Shown: positions 9,377 through 17,659, counted from the first letter of the stretch. The stretch: 64,000 nt of DNA from Synechococcus sp. CS-1325 (GCA_025128135.1 JAHLYW010000030.1:109449-173448), one strand, 5' to 3'. Numbers and translations are program-made. Notes: generated by a model from the letters alone, not told the origin.

Positions 9377-10281
9377 CCCGGATGACTGAACCGCCCACGC
9401 CGAGCACTGCATCGCTTTCTGCTCAGGCCCTGGCTGGTGCCGGGCTTGGAGCCGCTGAGCTGGAGAAGCTCTCTGGAGTTGCCCGCGCCGCCGCCGCCGC
9501 CGGTGCCGCGGCCCTGCGGTTCCATCACGGCAAACTCACCCAGATCCGCGAGAAGGGTCGGGCGGGAGACCTGGTCACCGAGGCCGATCTGGCGGCGGAA
9601 GAGGCCGTGCTGGCCGTGCTGGCCAGGGACACCCCAACGCTCGGTGTGCTGGCTGAGGAAAGTGGGCAACACAGCACGGGCTCCGATCTGCAGTGGTGCG
9701 TCGATCCACTCGATGGCACAACCAATTACGCCCACTCCTATCCATGCTTCGCCACATCGGTGGGGCTCACCTGGCGCGGGCTGCCGTTGCTGGGGGCGAT
9801 CGAGGTTCCGGCCCTGGGGGAGAGCTACTGGGCGGCAGCTGGCCTCGGGGCCTGGTGCAACGCAGATCGCCTGGCGGTGAGCGGCGCCCGCGACCTGGCC
9901 AATTCGCTGCTGGTCACCGGCTTCGCCTACGACCGCCAGACCCAGCTGGACACGAATTACAGCGAGTTCTGCTGGTTCACCCATCGCAGCCAGGGAGTGC
10001 GGCGGGATGGTGCCGCAGCGGTGGACCTGGCCTTCGTGGCGGCCGGCCGCCTGGACGGCTACTGGGAGAGGGGTCTGTCTCCCTGGGATCTCGCCGCTGG
10101 AGTGGTGCTGGTCGAAGAGGCAGGGGGGGTGGTGAGCCGCTACGACGGAGGACCACTGGTCCTGACAGAGGGCCGCCTGATTGCCTCAGCGCCGGGAATC
10201 CACCGCAGCCTGATCGATGGGCTGGCCCGGTGCCAGCCGATGCCGGGAGCCAGTTTCGGCGCCCCGGAGCTGGACGGCTGA
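9373..10281 (+). CDS. Inositol monophosphatase family protein
   Basis: 302-residue Mg-dependent sugar or inositol phosphatase of the IMPase/CysQ fold. Metal-binding motifs are present in order: LVTEADLAAEEAVL near residue 70, LAEESG near 94, WCVDPLDGTTNYAHSYP near 108, and WDLAAGVVLVEEAGG near 240. The DPLDGTTN form and overall spacing favour IMPase over CysQ (a second, CysQ-type member is at 61230). The substrate cannot be told from sequence. It starts inside the ferredoxin stop codon (4-bp overlap). Confidence 0.88.
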   Translation: MTRMTEPPTPSTASLSAQALAGAGLGAAELEKLSGVARAAAAAGAAALRFHHGKLTQIREKGRAGDLVTEADLAAEEAVLAVLARDTPTLGVLAEESGQHSTGSDLQWCVDPLDGTTNYAHSYPCFATSVGLTWRGLPLLGAIEVPALGESYWAAAGLGAWCNADRLAVSGARDLANSLLVTGFAYDRQTQLDTNYSEFCWFTHRSQGVRRDGAAAVDLAFVAAGRLDGYWERGLSPWDLAAGVVLVEEAGGVVSRYDGGPLVLTEGRLIASAPGIHRSLIDGLARCQPMPGASFGAPELDG

Positions 10282-10344
10282 GCAGCGCTCCAGCCGTCCA
10301 TAGGATCCTGGCCGACCCCATCCATCACCGCCGCGCCTTCAGCC

Positions 10345-11520
10345 ATGGCCCTGCAACCCGCCGCCGGCGCCAGGGATCTGAATCCTGGCCAGGTGGAGAG
10401 CAACCGACGCCTCTGCCAGCAGCTTGCCGATGTTTATCGGCTCTGGGGCTACCAGGAGGTGGCTCCACCGGCCATCGAGCGCCTTGACACGCTCCAGGCC
10501 CGCGGCGGCAAAGCCCAGAGCGACGTGGTGCGGCTGGCGGCTGAAGAGCCGCTCGGTCTGCGCCCCGAATTGACGGCCCCGATCGCCAGAGCCGCCTCCA
10601 CCCGGCTGGCCGCCCGAGCCCGTCCCCTGCGGTTGTGGGCGGAGGGGGCCACCTTCCGCACCTTCACCGGGGACGGTGGCGGACAGCGGATCAGTGAGCG
10701 ATTGCAGAGCGGCGTGGAACTGCTGGGCGTGCGTTCCTCAGCGGCGGATGCGGAACTGCTGCGCCTCCTGCTCGCCTGCACCGAAACCCTGGGCCTGCAG
10801 CCCAGCCATCAGCCCCTGCTGCTGCTGGGACACCACGGGCTGCTCAGTGCGCTGCTCGGCCGGGTGCCGGCTGAACAGCGCACCCCCTGCCGCCAGGCGC
10901 TCACTGACTTCGATCCCCTGGCGCTGGCGGCGTTGTCCCTGCCGGATGATCAGATGGCCCAGCTGCAGGCCCTGCTGCGGCTCAGGGGTGAGCCGGCTCG
11001 GGTGATCGGTCAACTGGAACAACAGCTCGGCAGCAGCAGCCTGCTGCAGGAGCTGGCCACCACCCTCGCGATGGTTGAGACAACCGCCGCGCGGCTGGGC
11101 GTGAGGATCCAGCTGGATCCCAGCTTCCAACCCCAGTTCGACTACTACGACGGTCTGGTGCTGAAGCTGGTCTGCCAGGGAGCGGCGGCTCCGGTGGAGA
11201 TTGCCAGCGGCGGCCGCTACGACGCCCTGGTGGCCAGGTTCTGCGCCGATTCCACCGACGCGGCCGGGGTGGGCTTCGGATTCAGCATCGAAGACATCCG
11301 GGATCTGCTCGATCCGCTCGAAGGCGGCTCAGATCTCACCACCCCGCTGCTGCTGGCCTACCGGCAGACAAGCCAGCTGCCAGAGGCCCTGGAGCGGCTG
11401 GAAACCATCCATCGCTCCGGCCAGACCGCGGAGCTGCACCCCGATCCCTGCGGCGACCTGCAGGCAGCTGAGGCGGTGGCGCTCGCCAGGGGCAACCGGG
11501 GGGTTGAGTGGCTGGGCTGA
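10345..11520 (+). CDS. hisZ: ATP phosphoribosyltransferase regulatory subunit
   Basis: 391-residue class II histidyl-tRNA-synthetase paralogue. It lacks the anticodon-binding domain and acts as regulatory partner of short-form HisG in the first step of histidine synthesis. Motif 2-like segments are LGLRPELTAPIARAAST near residue 73 and RLWAEGATFR near 97. The QFDYYDGLVLKLVC and ASGGRYDALVARFC segments near 264 and 288 match the HisS-like active-site fold. Start ATG 10345, 63 bp after the phosphatase gene. Confidence 0.9.
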   Translation: MALQPAAGARDLNPGQVESNRRLCQQLADVYRLWGYQEVAPPAIERLDTLQARGGKAQSDVVRLAAEEPLGLRPELTAPIARAASTRLAARARPLRLWAEGATFRTFTGDGGGQRISERLQSGVELLGVRSSAADAELLRLLLACTETLGLQPSHQPLLLLGHHGLLSALLGRVPAEQRTPCRQALTDFDPLALAALSLPDDQMAQLQALLRLRGEPARVIGQLEQQLGSSSLLQELATTLAMVETTAARLGVRIQLDPSFQPQFDYYDGLVLKLVCQGAAAPVEIASGGRYDALVARFCADSTDAAGVGFGFSIEDIRDLLDPLEGGSDLTTPLLLAYRQTSQLPEALERLETIHRSGQTAELHPDPCGDLQAAEAVALARGNRGVEWLG

Positions 11521-11556
11521 ACATTTCTAGGATCGATCGGTTGCTCCCTTCGACCC

Positions 11557-11781
11557 ATGGCCCACACGATCCTCACCGACGTCTGCGAAGGGGTGGCTGA
11601 TTGCGTCGATGCCTGTCCGGTGGCCTGCATCCATCCCGGCAGCGGAGCCAACAGCAAGGGGACGGGCTTCTACTGGATCGATTTCGACACCTGCATCGAT
11701 TGCGGCATCTGCCTGCAGGTGTGCCCGGTGGAGGGCGCGATCGTGCCGGAGGAACGGCCGGCAGAGCAGCGGCGCAGCTGA
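11557..11781 (+). CDS. Bacterial-type 4Fe-4S (7Fe-like) ferredoxin
   Basis: 74-residue ferredoxin with two cluster motifs: CEGVADCVDACPVACI near residue 8 (C-x5-C-x3-CP spacing) and CIDCGICLQVCPVEGAI near 45 (the classic C-x2-C-x2-C-x3-CP). The modified first motif suggests that one cluster may be 3Fe-4S or unusual. Cyanobacteria carry such small proteins as low-potential carriers; the partner is unknown. It ends 19 bp before the convergent TauE/SafE gene. Confidence 0.88.
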   Translation: MAHTILTDVCEGVADCVDACPVACIHPGSGANSKGTGFYWIDFDTCIDCGICLQVCPVEGAIVPEERPAEQRRS

Positions 11782-11800
11782 TTCCTACTGCCACGGGCGG

Positions 11801-12613
11801 CTAGGAGCGAACGCTCCACCAGGCGCCGATGTCGAGCAATTTCCAGGCTGCCAGCAGCAGAACCAGGCTCAGCAGCCGCCGAATCCAGGTCTGGGGGAGC
11901 CGACGGCTGCCCAGGTAGGCACCGATGCCCCCGCACACCAGCACCACCGCCGCCACCGGAGCCAGGGCCGCGGCTGCCGGGAAGGCAGCAAACCCCTGGC
12001 GCAGGGCAAGGCCACTCGCCCCGGCGATCGAGTTCACCAGGATGAAGGCCACCGATACGGCGGCGGCCTGGCGGGGCAGCAACCAGGAACGCAGGATCAT
12101 CCAGGGTGTCAGAAAGATTCCACCGCCTGTTCCGGTCAGCCCGGCCAGCAGCCCCAGGCCGGCTCCGGTGAGGGCGCACTGCCGCGGCGGCGGCAGCCGC
12201 AGCGAGCCCGGAACCACCGCCACCGCCGGCGCCGTGAGCCGCCAGGCGGAGAACAGCAGAACAAGGCCGATCAGGCGCTGCAGCAGCAGCACCGGCAAGC
12301 TGATCGCACCGCCGATCAGGGCGGCGGGAACGGAGGCCAGAGCCAGAGGCAGCAGCACATCGCGGCGGAGATGGCCGGCACTGACGAACTGGACGGTGCC
12401 CAGGCCGGCCACCAGCACATTGAGCACCAGAGCGATCGCACGAATCTCGGCAGAAGGCAGCCCGGCGAACGACAGCACGGCGATGTACCCGGAGGCACCG
12501 GCATGGCCGACGGAGGCATAAAGAAAGGCCACCGCCCCCAGGGCGATCAAGAGCGCCGGTGAGACAACCAGGGCGGAGTCCAGAGGCAACGCTGCCTGAA
12601 TGACGGGCAGCAA
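11801..12613 (-). CDS. TauE/SafE family membrane permease
   Basis: 270-residue transporter of the TauE/SafE (DUF81) family, which includes sulfite and organosulfonate exporters. About eight hydrophobic segments are present in two homologous halves, each with a glycine-rich entrance: YASVGHAGASGYIA near residue 31 and LAGLTGTGGGIFLTPWMI near 155. The G-x-GG-x-hydrophobic pattern of the second half is the family hallmark. The start is a TTG at 12613, so the exact N terminus is uncertain. It diverges from a cytochrome b plus molybdopterin oxidoreductase pair, which makes sulfite a reasonable guess for the substrate. Confidence 0.82.
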   Translation of the reverse strand: MLPVIQAALPLDSALVVSPALLIALGAVAFLYASVGHAGASGYIAVLSFAGLPSAEIRAIALVLNVLVAGLGTVQFVSAGHLRRDVLLPLALASVPAALIGGAISLPVLLLQRLIGLVLLFSAWRLTAPAVAVVPGSLRLPPPRQCALTGAGLGLLAGLTGTGGGIFLTPWMILRSWLLPRQAAAVSVAFILVNSIAGASGLALRQGFAAFPAAAALAPVAAVVLVCGGIGAYLGSRRLPQTWIRRLLSLVLLLAAWKLLDIGAWWSVRS

Positions 12614-12669
12614 CAGATGCCATCCATTGTTGAGGGTTGGCTGTACAGATCAGCAGACTCGCGCCTGCC

Positions 12670-13296
12670 ATGGACGACACCAACGCGACAGCGCCCCCAC
12701 GGCCAGCTGGGATCCGGCACGCACCGATCTGGACGCGAGGCTTCCACAGCCTCAACCTGCTGGTGCTGGCGGTGATGGCGGCCAGCGGGCTGCAGATCTA
12801 CAACGCCAATCCCGTCTTCGGGGGACGGGGCGGCGTCAACATGCCGGAACTGTTCACCCTGGGCGGCTGGCTGGCCGGCGGCCGCGACTGGCATTTCGGC
12901 TTCATAGGCCTCTACGCCCTCAATCTCGGCCTCTGGATCGCGCTGTTGATGAAACTCCGCCACCGAAAGCTGGCCGACCGCGCCGATCTCAGCACCCTGA
13001 AGGCCAGCCAGAACACCGGCAAGCGAAGGCTTTCGGCCCACCGGCTCACCTACACGCTGATGGTGATCCTGCTGGCCTTCGGGCTGATCACGGGCCTGGC
13101 GATGTACAAGCCGGCCCAGTTCTGGTGGTTGGCGGGATTGTTCAGCTTTGGCGAGCTCTTCGGCGCCACCAGCTGGCACACCCTGCGGGTGGCTCACTTC
13201 GCCACGGTCCCTGCCATGGTGCTGCTGATCGCTGCCCACATGGTGCTGTCTTGGCGGATCGGCGGCCTGCGGCTGTGGCGCTCGATGGCCCTCTGA
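12670..13296 (+). CDS. Cytochrome b561-like membrane protein
   Basis: 208-residue, about four-helix haem b protein. Potential haem-ligand histidines sit in helices: GFHSLNLLVLAV near residue 25, WHFGFIGLYALN near 75, SAHRLTYTLMV near 120, and HTLRVAHFATVPAMVLLIAAHMVLSW near 170-195. The ATG at 12670 (MDDTN) was chosen over the TTG at 12637. The stop overlaps the ATG of the next gene, a periplasmic molybdopterin protein, so the pair probably works like MsrQ-MsrP or a b-type quinol/Moco couple. Confidence 0.82.
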   Translation: MDDTNATAPPRPAGIRHAPIWTRGFHSLNLLVLAVMAASGLQIYNANPVFGGRGGVNMPELFTLGGWLAGGRDWHFGFIGLYALNLGLWIALLMKLRHRKLADRADLSTLKASQNTGKRRLSAHRLTYTLMVILLAFGLITGLAMYKPAQFWWLAGLFSFGELFGATSWHTLRVAHFATVPAMVLLIAAHMVLSWRIGGLRLWRSMAL

Positions 13297-14021
13297 TGGG
13301 TGCATCTTCGCCGCTGTCCGATCGATGGCGCCTGAACCGTCGCCAGCTGCTCGGCCTGGGGGTGAGTGGCGGCTCCTCGTTGCTGCTGGGCGGCTGCGCC
13401 CTGAATGGCTTCAGCGAGCAGGTGGGGAAGGCCACCCAACCGCTCAATGAGAGTATCGAGGCGTTGCTGCAGGGGAAGGGCCAGGTGCCGGAGTTTCGGC
13501 GCGATCAGGTGGATCCCGCGGCCCTGCTGGTGAACAGTTTCAACGGCGTCCCCCAGCTCGACCCCGAGCGCTATCGGCTGCGGGTGGGGGGGCTGGTGCA
13601 CCGTCCCCTGAGCCTCGATCTTGCCGCCCTGGCAGCTCTGCCCCAACAGGAGATCACCATCCGGCACGTCTGCGTGGAGGGTTGGGCCGCGATTGTTTCC
13701 TGGTCGGGTGTGCGGCTCGCTGATGTGCTGGCTTTGGCGGGGGTCTCGCCGTTGGGCGGGTATCTGGCGATCGAATCGGCGGATCAATACTTCAGCACCT
13801 GGGACATCGCCTCGGCCCTTCACCCCCAGACCCTGCTGGCCACCGGCATGAACGGAGCACCATTGCCGGCGGCGAACGGGGCACCGCTGCGGATCGCCAC
13901 GCCGATCAAGCTGGGTTACAAGCTCAGCAAGTGGGTGACGGGGCTCGAGCTGATCGCCACACTGGAGGATCGGCGCGGCACCTGGGAAGATCAGGGCTAT
14001 GAGTGGTTCGCCGGGCTCTGA
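13296..14021 (+). CDS. Exported molybdopterin-dependent oxidoreductase (sulfite oxidase fold)
   Basis: 241-residue protein of the oxidoreductase molybdopterin-binding (SUOX/YedY-like) family. The N terminus has a twin-arginine signal (NRRQLLGLGVSGG, R15-R16) running into a lipobox-like LLGGC at residue 34, so it may be a Tat-exported lipoprotein. The core shows VNSFNGVPQLDPERYRLRVGG near 80, the molybdenum-ligand cysteine C126 in IRHVCVEGWAAIVSW, and LRIATPIKLGYKLSKWVT near 210. It is shorter than sulfite oxidases, as in YedY/MsrP. It starts within the stop of the cytochrome gene. Confidence 0.85.
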   Translation: MGASSPLSDRWRLNRRQLLGLGVSGGSSLLLGGCALNGFSEQVGKATQPLNESIEALLQGKGQVPEFRRDQVDPAALLVNSFNGVPQLDPERYRLRVGGLVHRPLSLDLAALAALPQQEITIRHVCVEGWAAIVSWSGVRLADVLALAGVSPLGGYLAIESADQYFSTWDIASALHPQTLLATGMNGAPLPAANGAPLRIATPIKLGYKLSKWVTGLELIATLEDRRGTWEDQGYEWFAGL

Positions 14022-14367
14022 GCTGGAAGGATTACGTGACAATGGCTGTTGAGCTGAGGATCGAATCCCCAGGCCAATCACCATCCCCTGCATCTTTTGC
14101 AGAGGGCTGATCACCGCTGATCTGATTCAGATCGCTTCAGATGAGTCTGGATACGGTATTGCTTCTCAGCGAACAACGGCCTTCTCCTTCTGTTCGATGT
14201 GCCGCCCCAGCTTGCACCTCCAACCAAAAACCGCCACCGCTTCGATGGCGGGCCAACGAGCCATGAGCACCACGACGGTACCACGTTGATATCAGGCTGC
14301 TCCAATTGCTCCTGCCAAGGCTTCCGCAGTATGAATGAGTTCACTTGGACAATGCCAAGAAGCTGAA
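14022..14367. other. Gene-poor gap, 346 bp
   Basis: I find no supportable gene here. It holds a perfect 15-bp palindrome (arms GATCTGA/TCAGATC, 14119-14133) and a minus-strand hairpin with a T run (14226-14251) that probably ends the YdcF-like transcript. An 86-codon minus-strand frame (14111-14371) has no recognisable similarity. Confidence 0.5.
14226..14251 (-). terminator. Intrinsic terminator downstream of the YdcF-like gene
   Basis: On the minus strand, CCGCCA (14251-14246) pairs with TGGCGG (14236-14231) around a 9-nt loop and is followed directly by TTTTT (14230-14226). The stem is only 6 bp, so strength is moderate. It lies 117 bp past the stop at 14368. Confidence 0.5.
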
Positions 14368-15072
14368 TCACATCCGACCCTGAAGGCTGTAGAGCAAGGT
14401 GGCAGCGGTTTCGCGCAGTGCGAGGCGGTTGTGCTGGGATGGCGAGAGGGTTGGATCGGCGGCAATCGGGATAACCTGCAGGCCTTGTTGCTCAAAGGCT
14501 CGGGCGGCGCGGGGTAGCTGCCAGGAATCTGTGATCAGCAGCACGGGGGCACCGGGATGGTGCTGACGCAACCAGCGGTTAGTGAGAGTGGCGTTCTCCC
14601 AGGTGGTGCGGGCGCAGGAATCGCCGGCGATGCGGGAGGGCTCAATGCCGAGCTGCAACAGCCGTTCGGCGGTGCTGCGGTCGTCACCGGAGACGTAAAC
14701 GGCAGACACCACACCCTGGCCGAAGCGTTCGGCGGCGGCGGCCGTGGTGGCAGCAGCCATGTCGGAGCCGCGTCCCACCAACACCACCACCGGAACAGCG
14801 GTGGTGGGCGCACCGGGAGCAGGCATTTGCTGATGCAGCCAGGCCTCGAGCAGCGTGGTGGCTTCAGGGCTGTAGATCGTGCTGATCGCGAGAGGCAGCA
14901 AAAGTACGAACGCCAGCAGACGGGCCCTGGAGAGCCGTAGACGCCAGGCGAGCAGAGCGGCAGCGAGCGCCACAAGCGGCAACAGCAAGGCAGGGGAATA
15001 AAGCAACTGCAGCAGCAGCTCGCGGAACTCGATCCAGGCCAGCGGGGTTGGGGGACAGGCGATCCATTGCAT
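14368..15072 (-). CDS. YdcF/ElyC-like (DUF218) membrane-anchored protein
   Basis: 234 residues. Two hydrophobic N-terminal helices (about residues 17-65: LYSPALLLPLVALAAALLAW, then LLAFVLLLPLAIST) are followed by a DUF218 domain: VPVVVLVGRG near 93, VYVSGDDRSTAERLLQLGI near 125, and the helix-strand TWENATLTNRWLRQHHPGAPVLLITDSWQLPRA near 156. E. coli relatives such as ElyC affect envelope integrity; the catalytic role of the family is unclear. It is transcribed leftward on its own. Confidence 0.82.
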   Translation of the reverse strand: MQWIACPPTPLAWIEFRELLLQLLYSPALLLPLVALAAALLAWRLRLSRARLLAFVLLLPLAISTIYSPEATTLLEAWLHQQMPAPGAPTTAVPVVVLVGRGSDMAAATTAAAAERFGQGVVSAVYVSGDDRSTAERLLQLGIEPSRIAGDSCARTTWENATLTNRWLRQHHPGAPVLLITDSWQLPRAARAFEQQGLQVIPIAADPTLSPSQHNRLALRETAATLLYSLQGRM

Positions 15073-15640
15073 AGTTGACCTCAGTGGCTCAAGTGTGCCA
15101 AATGCAGCTCACACGGCCCGACCGTCGCCAGATCTGCACAGCCTGCTGATCCCCCCGGCATTGACCAGCCATTCAATGTGCCACTGGCACGAGATGGAAC
15201 CATCTTAAGGAGCAGAGAACTGATTCCCGGCCAACACTCCAACGTACGCAAGGAGGCAGCGCGGCTGAACACCGAGCCCACTCCTTAGGAGAACCTTGTA
15301 TCTACGGGAAAGCGAAAGCCTGAGGAGCTCTCAACCAACGTCCAGTGGCAGAAGTGCCTGACGTAGGACTGCAGTTGCTTAATGAGGTCGGAGTTGCAGG
15401 CGCCGGTCACGGGCAGCTACGGCCCGACGGGTAACGGTGCGTGCTGATCTCCATCGTCACCATCAAGTTGTCAGAGTTCGAGCGCAGGCCTCGGATGTCA
15501 TCGGCCCATCTGCTTAGCTGCAACGGTTAACGTGCAGCTTCTCAAGCATTCAGCTCTGTCGATGTTGTCGCCATCATGACGACCAGCCTCCTGCGCCACC
15601 TGGTGGGTCTGCACACCGTTCACAGTTCATAATGATAAGC
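15073..15640. other. Gap of about 570 bp with no recognisable gene
   Basis: All frames are short or lack family similarity. Base composition is less GC-rich than the flanks. Given the decayed LysR and SDR fragments beside it, this is probably eroded accessory DNA. I see no terminal inverted repeats or transposase motifs. Confidence 0.5.
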
Positions 15641-16058
15641 TTAACCAGCAGTGCCAAGCAGCTTCTTGTGGGCACATCTTCTTGATGGAGGAGGCATGAC
15701 GTCCTTGCATGGTCGAAGTGGATCGCTGGAGATCCATGGATGCTCTTTGAAGTGATGGCTGATTTCATCGATGAAGGCATGAACCCGGCTAGGAACGAAG
15801 CGATCCCGTCGGTGCAGCGCATGGATCGGTAATGGTTTGGGCTGGTAGGCCTCAAGAACAACCTGCAGCCGATCGGATTCGATCTCCTCGCCAAAGAGCC
15901 AGACGGGACAGACGGCAATCCCCATGTCGGCCAGAACGGCCTCCCGGATCACAGACGAGTTATCGGTTCGGAAGTTTCCCCTGACGCTCACCTGAATGGG
16001 CCCATGGAGGGGATGGTCAAAATGCCACTCATTCAGCGTAGATAGACGAGAGTAGAGA
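15641..16058 (-). pseudogene. LysR-family regulator, C-terminal remnant
   Basis: Reading leftward from about 16058, the frame gives SPHLYSRLSTLNEWHFD, then VSVRGNFRTDNSSVIREAVLADMGIAVCP and FIDEISHHFKEH. This is the end of a LysR effector-binding domain (the VRGNFRTDN...IREA..A.MGI block is highly typical). The N-terminal helix-turn-helix and about half of the effector domain are missing: upstream sequence switches at about 16042-16060 to an SDR fragment on the opposite strand. A start at 15991 would make a 116-residue protein with no DNA-binding domain, so I call it a pseudogene. Confidence 0.75.
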
Positions 16059-16173
16059 TGTGGCGAGGGCCACCCTGGAGGCGATCCGGACCAGCCAGGA
16101 AGAGGTGCTGCCTGATCCCATTTCTCAGCACTCCTTTCAGGAGTTGCTGGCTCCGCTCAAAGCACTGGAGTAG
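16042..16173 (+). pseudogene. Short-chain dehydrogenase, C-terminal remnant
   Basis: In frame from 16042 the sequence gives RDVARATLEAIRTSQEEVLPDP, then SQHSFQELLAPLKALE and TAG at 16171-16173. This matches the last about 40 residues of SDR-family oxidoreductases, where VA+..L.AI..G.EEV.PDP precedes ..DPKALE. No Rossmann fold or YxxxK remains. It sits head to head with the LysR remnant, consistent with one deletion inside a divergent LysR/SDR pair. Confidence 0.65.
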
Positions 16174-16910
16174 CAATTCGGTGGCTGGATGCCCGGTTGA
16201 GTGCCTGGGCCTCTGCCCAGGGATTCTGCCGACACGTCCACCGGGGGACTTGAATCCCCAGCAGAGGCTTCATCAACGGTCGGGTTTGTGCGACGAAGGT
16301 TCGCGAAGGGATGCTGAGCCTGGAGCTGCTCGTTCTCCAGGGACGCGATGCGCTCCCGTAACGACCGTTCCCGCGCCTCCACCTCCGCCGCCGTGTAACG
16401 GGGGGTGATGAATTGCGGGCAGTTCCAGTCGAAGGCCTCCACCTGGATTCGGAAGAGGCGCTCAGGTTCACCGGCCTCTGGCCCATCCAGCCAAAGCCGT
16501 TGCCGCAGAGCTGGATCGCCGTCGAGTGAAACGACCGCGGCCTCACCGTCAATCTTCAGTCTCCGCCTGGCGCCGTAATCCATCAGGAACAGCGCCACTC
16601 GTGGATCGCGGCGGAGGTGGCCCGTGGTGAGCAGCTGCCGGTTGCCGCCGTAATCGGCGAAACCAAGGGTGTGGTCATCCAGCACCTTCAGAAAGCCCAC
16701 TGGGCCACCGCGGTGCTGGAGGTAGGGCGCGCCCGTCTCGGTGAGGCTGGCCAGGTAGAAGCTGTCGCGCGCTTGGATGAAGGCGGTTTCCTTCGCCCCG
16801 AGCCGATCGGACTCGGGGGGCGGTGGTACCGCCTGGCTCTGCCCGTAGGCCTGGCGCTGGGCCTCCCCCACGGCGGGGGTGAGATGGCGATGCAAGTAGT
16901 GCTGGGTCAT
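16137..16910 (-). CDS. Pyridoxamine 5'-phosphate oxidase-like flavin-binding protein
   Basis: 257-residue split-barrel FMN protein, similar to the pyridoxamine-phosphate-oxidase-related oxidoreductases found beside GST and stress regulators. Core landmarks: ARDSFYLASLTETGAPYLQHRGGPVGFLKV near residue 47 (first barrel strands), LGFADYGGNRQLLTTGHLRRDPRVALFLMDYGARRRLKIDGEA near 82, and WNCPQFITPRYTAAEVEA near 162. After FANLRR (about residue 207) comes about 50 residues of low-complexity tail that runs across the deletion scar and antisense to the SDR remnant, so the native C terminus was probably shorter. It lies 15 bp after the GST gene. Confidence 0.8.
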   Translation of the reverse strand: MTQHYLHRHLTPAVGEAQRQAYGQSQAVPPPPESDRLGAKETAFIQARDSFYLASLTETGAPYLQHRGGPVGFLKVLDDHTLGFADYGGNRQLLTTGHLRRDPRVALFLMDYGARRRLKIDGEAAVVSLDGDPALRQRLWLDGPEAGEPERLFRIQVEAFDWNCPQFITPRYTAAEVEARERSLRERIASLENEQLQAQHPFANLRRTNPTVDEASAGDSSPPVDVSAESLGRGPGTQPGIQPPNCYSSALSGASNS

Positions 16911-16925
16911 CGGTGGATGCTCCGC

Positions 16926-17531
16926 TCAGGCCTTCAGGCCCACCATCGGGATGTAGCCCGGCAACGCTTGGATCCGTCCGATCCAGGCACGAACGTTGGG
17001 ATAGGGAGCCAGATCGATACCTCCATCCCCCGCTAAGGCCACGTAGGGGAAAACGGCGATGTCGGCGATGGTGGGGCGATCCAGCTCCAGCCAGAGTCGA
17101 TCACTCAGGTCGCGCTCCAGCTGGTCGAGGATGAAGGCGGCTTTCTCCTGGGCGCGCTCGATCGGAATGCTGCTGACCCCGAAGAGGTGGTGCAGACGGG
17201 CGCTCTCGGGGCCCTGCCTGACCTCCCCGGCGGCCGTGGAGAGCCAGCGCACCACCCTGGCCTGCGCAAGGGGCTCAATGGGGAGCCATTGGCCGTCGCC
17301 TTGGAGGGCCGCCAGGTAGAAGAGGATCGCCTGGGCATCGGAAAGGACGGTGTCGTCCATTTCCAGAACGGGCACCTGGCCGAAGGGGTTCAGCGCCAGA
17401 AAGGGCTCGGACTTGTGCTCGCCCTGCATCAGATCGACGCGCACCCATTCGTAGGGAGCCCCGAGAAGTTCGAGCAGCAGGCGCACCTTGTAGCTGTTGC
17501 CGGAGAGTTCGTGGCCGTGGAGACGAAGCAT
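16926..17531 (-). CDS. Glutathione S-transferase family protein
   Basis: 201-residue two-domain GST. The thioredoxin-like N domain starts MLRLHGHELSGNSYKVRLLLELLG, with S11/S14 as the candidate catalytic residue, a cis-Pro in NPFGQVPVLEMDD near residue 50, and the ESxAI-type glutathione site seen here as LSDAQAILFYLA near 65. The all-alpha C domain includes RPTIADIAVFPYVAL near 155, the N-cap box. It is first gene of a leftward pair with the flavin protein, divergent from a TetR regulator, as expected for a detoxification cassette. Confidence 0.9.
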   Translation of the reverse strand: MLRLHGHELSGNSYKVRLLLELLGAPYEWVRVDLMQGEHKSEPFLALNPFGQVPVLEMDDTVLSDAQAILFYLAALQGDGQWLPIEPLAQARVVRWLSTAAGEVRQGPESARLHHLFGVSSIPIERAQEKAAFILDQLERDLSDRLWLELDRPTIADIAVFPYVALAGDGGIDLAPYPNVRAWIGRIQALPGYIPMVGLKA

Positions 17532-17617
17532 GGCAGTGAGGTGCCAAGGGGGGCAATGGCTCAGGTGAAGCCCCCGTAAAGGAAAAGGGGGGCCCTCCGC
17601 ACAGAACGACAGGAATC

Positions 17618-17635
17618 AGACAGATCGGTCTGTCT
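17618..17635. promoter_or_regulatory. Palindrome, candidate TetR operator 1
   Basis: Inverted repeat with 7-bp perfect arms AGACAGA and TCTGTCT around TCGG, in the 163-bp divergent gap between the GST and TetR genes. It is on the GST side. TetR regulators commonly bind such dyads in the shared promoter region. Confidence 0.55.
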
Positions 17636-17647
17636 CTGCAATTGTAG

Positions 17648-17659
17648 CAGAACGTTCTG
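17648..17659. promoter_or_regulatory. Palindrome, candidate TetR operator 2
   Basis: Perfect 12-bp palindrome CAGAACGTTCTG, 36 bp before the tetR ATG and 30 bp centre to centre from operator 1 (close to three helical turns). Both dyads share the CAGA/TCTG half site, which favours recognition by one protein. Confidence 0.5.

Noticed and set aside
14111-14371. 86-codon minus-strand frame in the 14.0-14.4 kb gap
   Set aside because: It has no recognisable motif, spans a terminator-like hairpin and lacks a ribosome-binding site; a chance frame in GC-rich DNA.
15081-15281. 66-codon minus-strand frame in the 15.1-15.6 kb gap
   Set aside because: No similarity and poor composition; the region looks decayed. 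No terminal repeats or transposase motif to support a mobile element.
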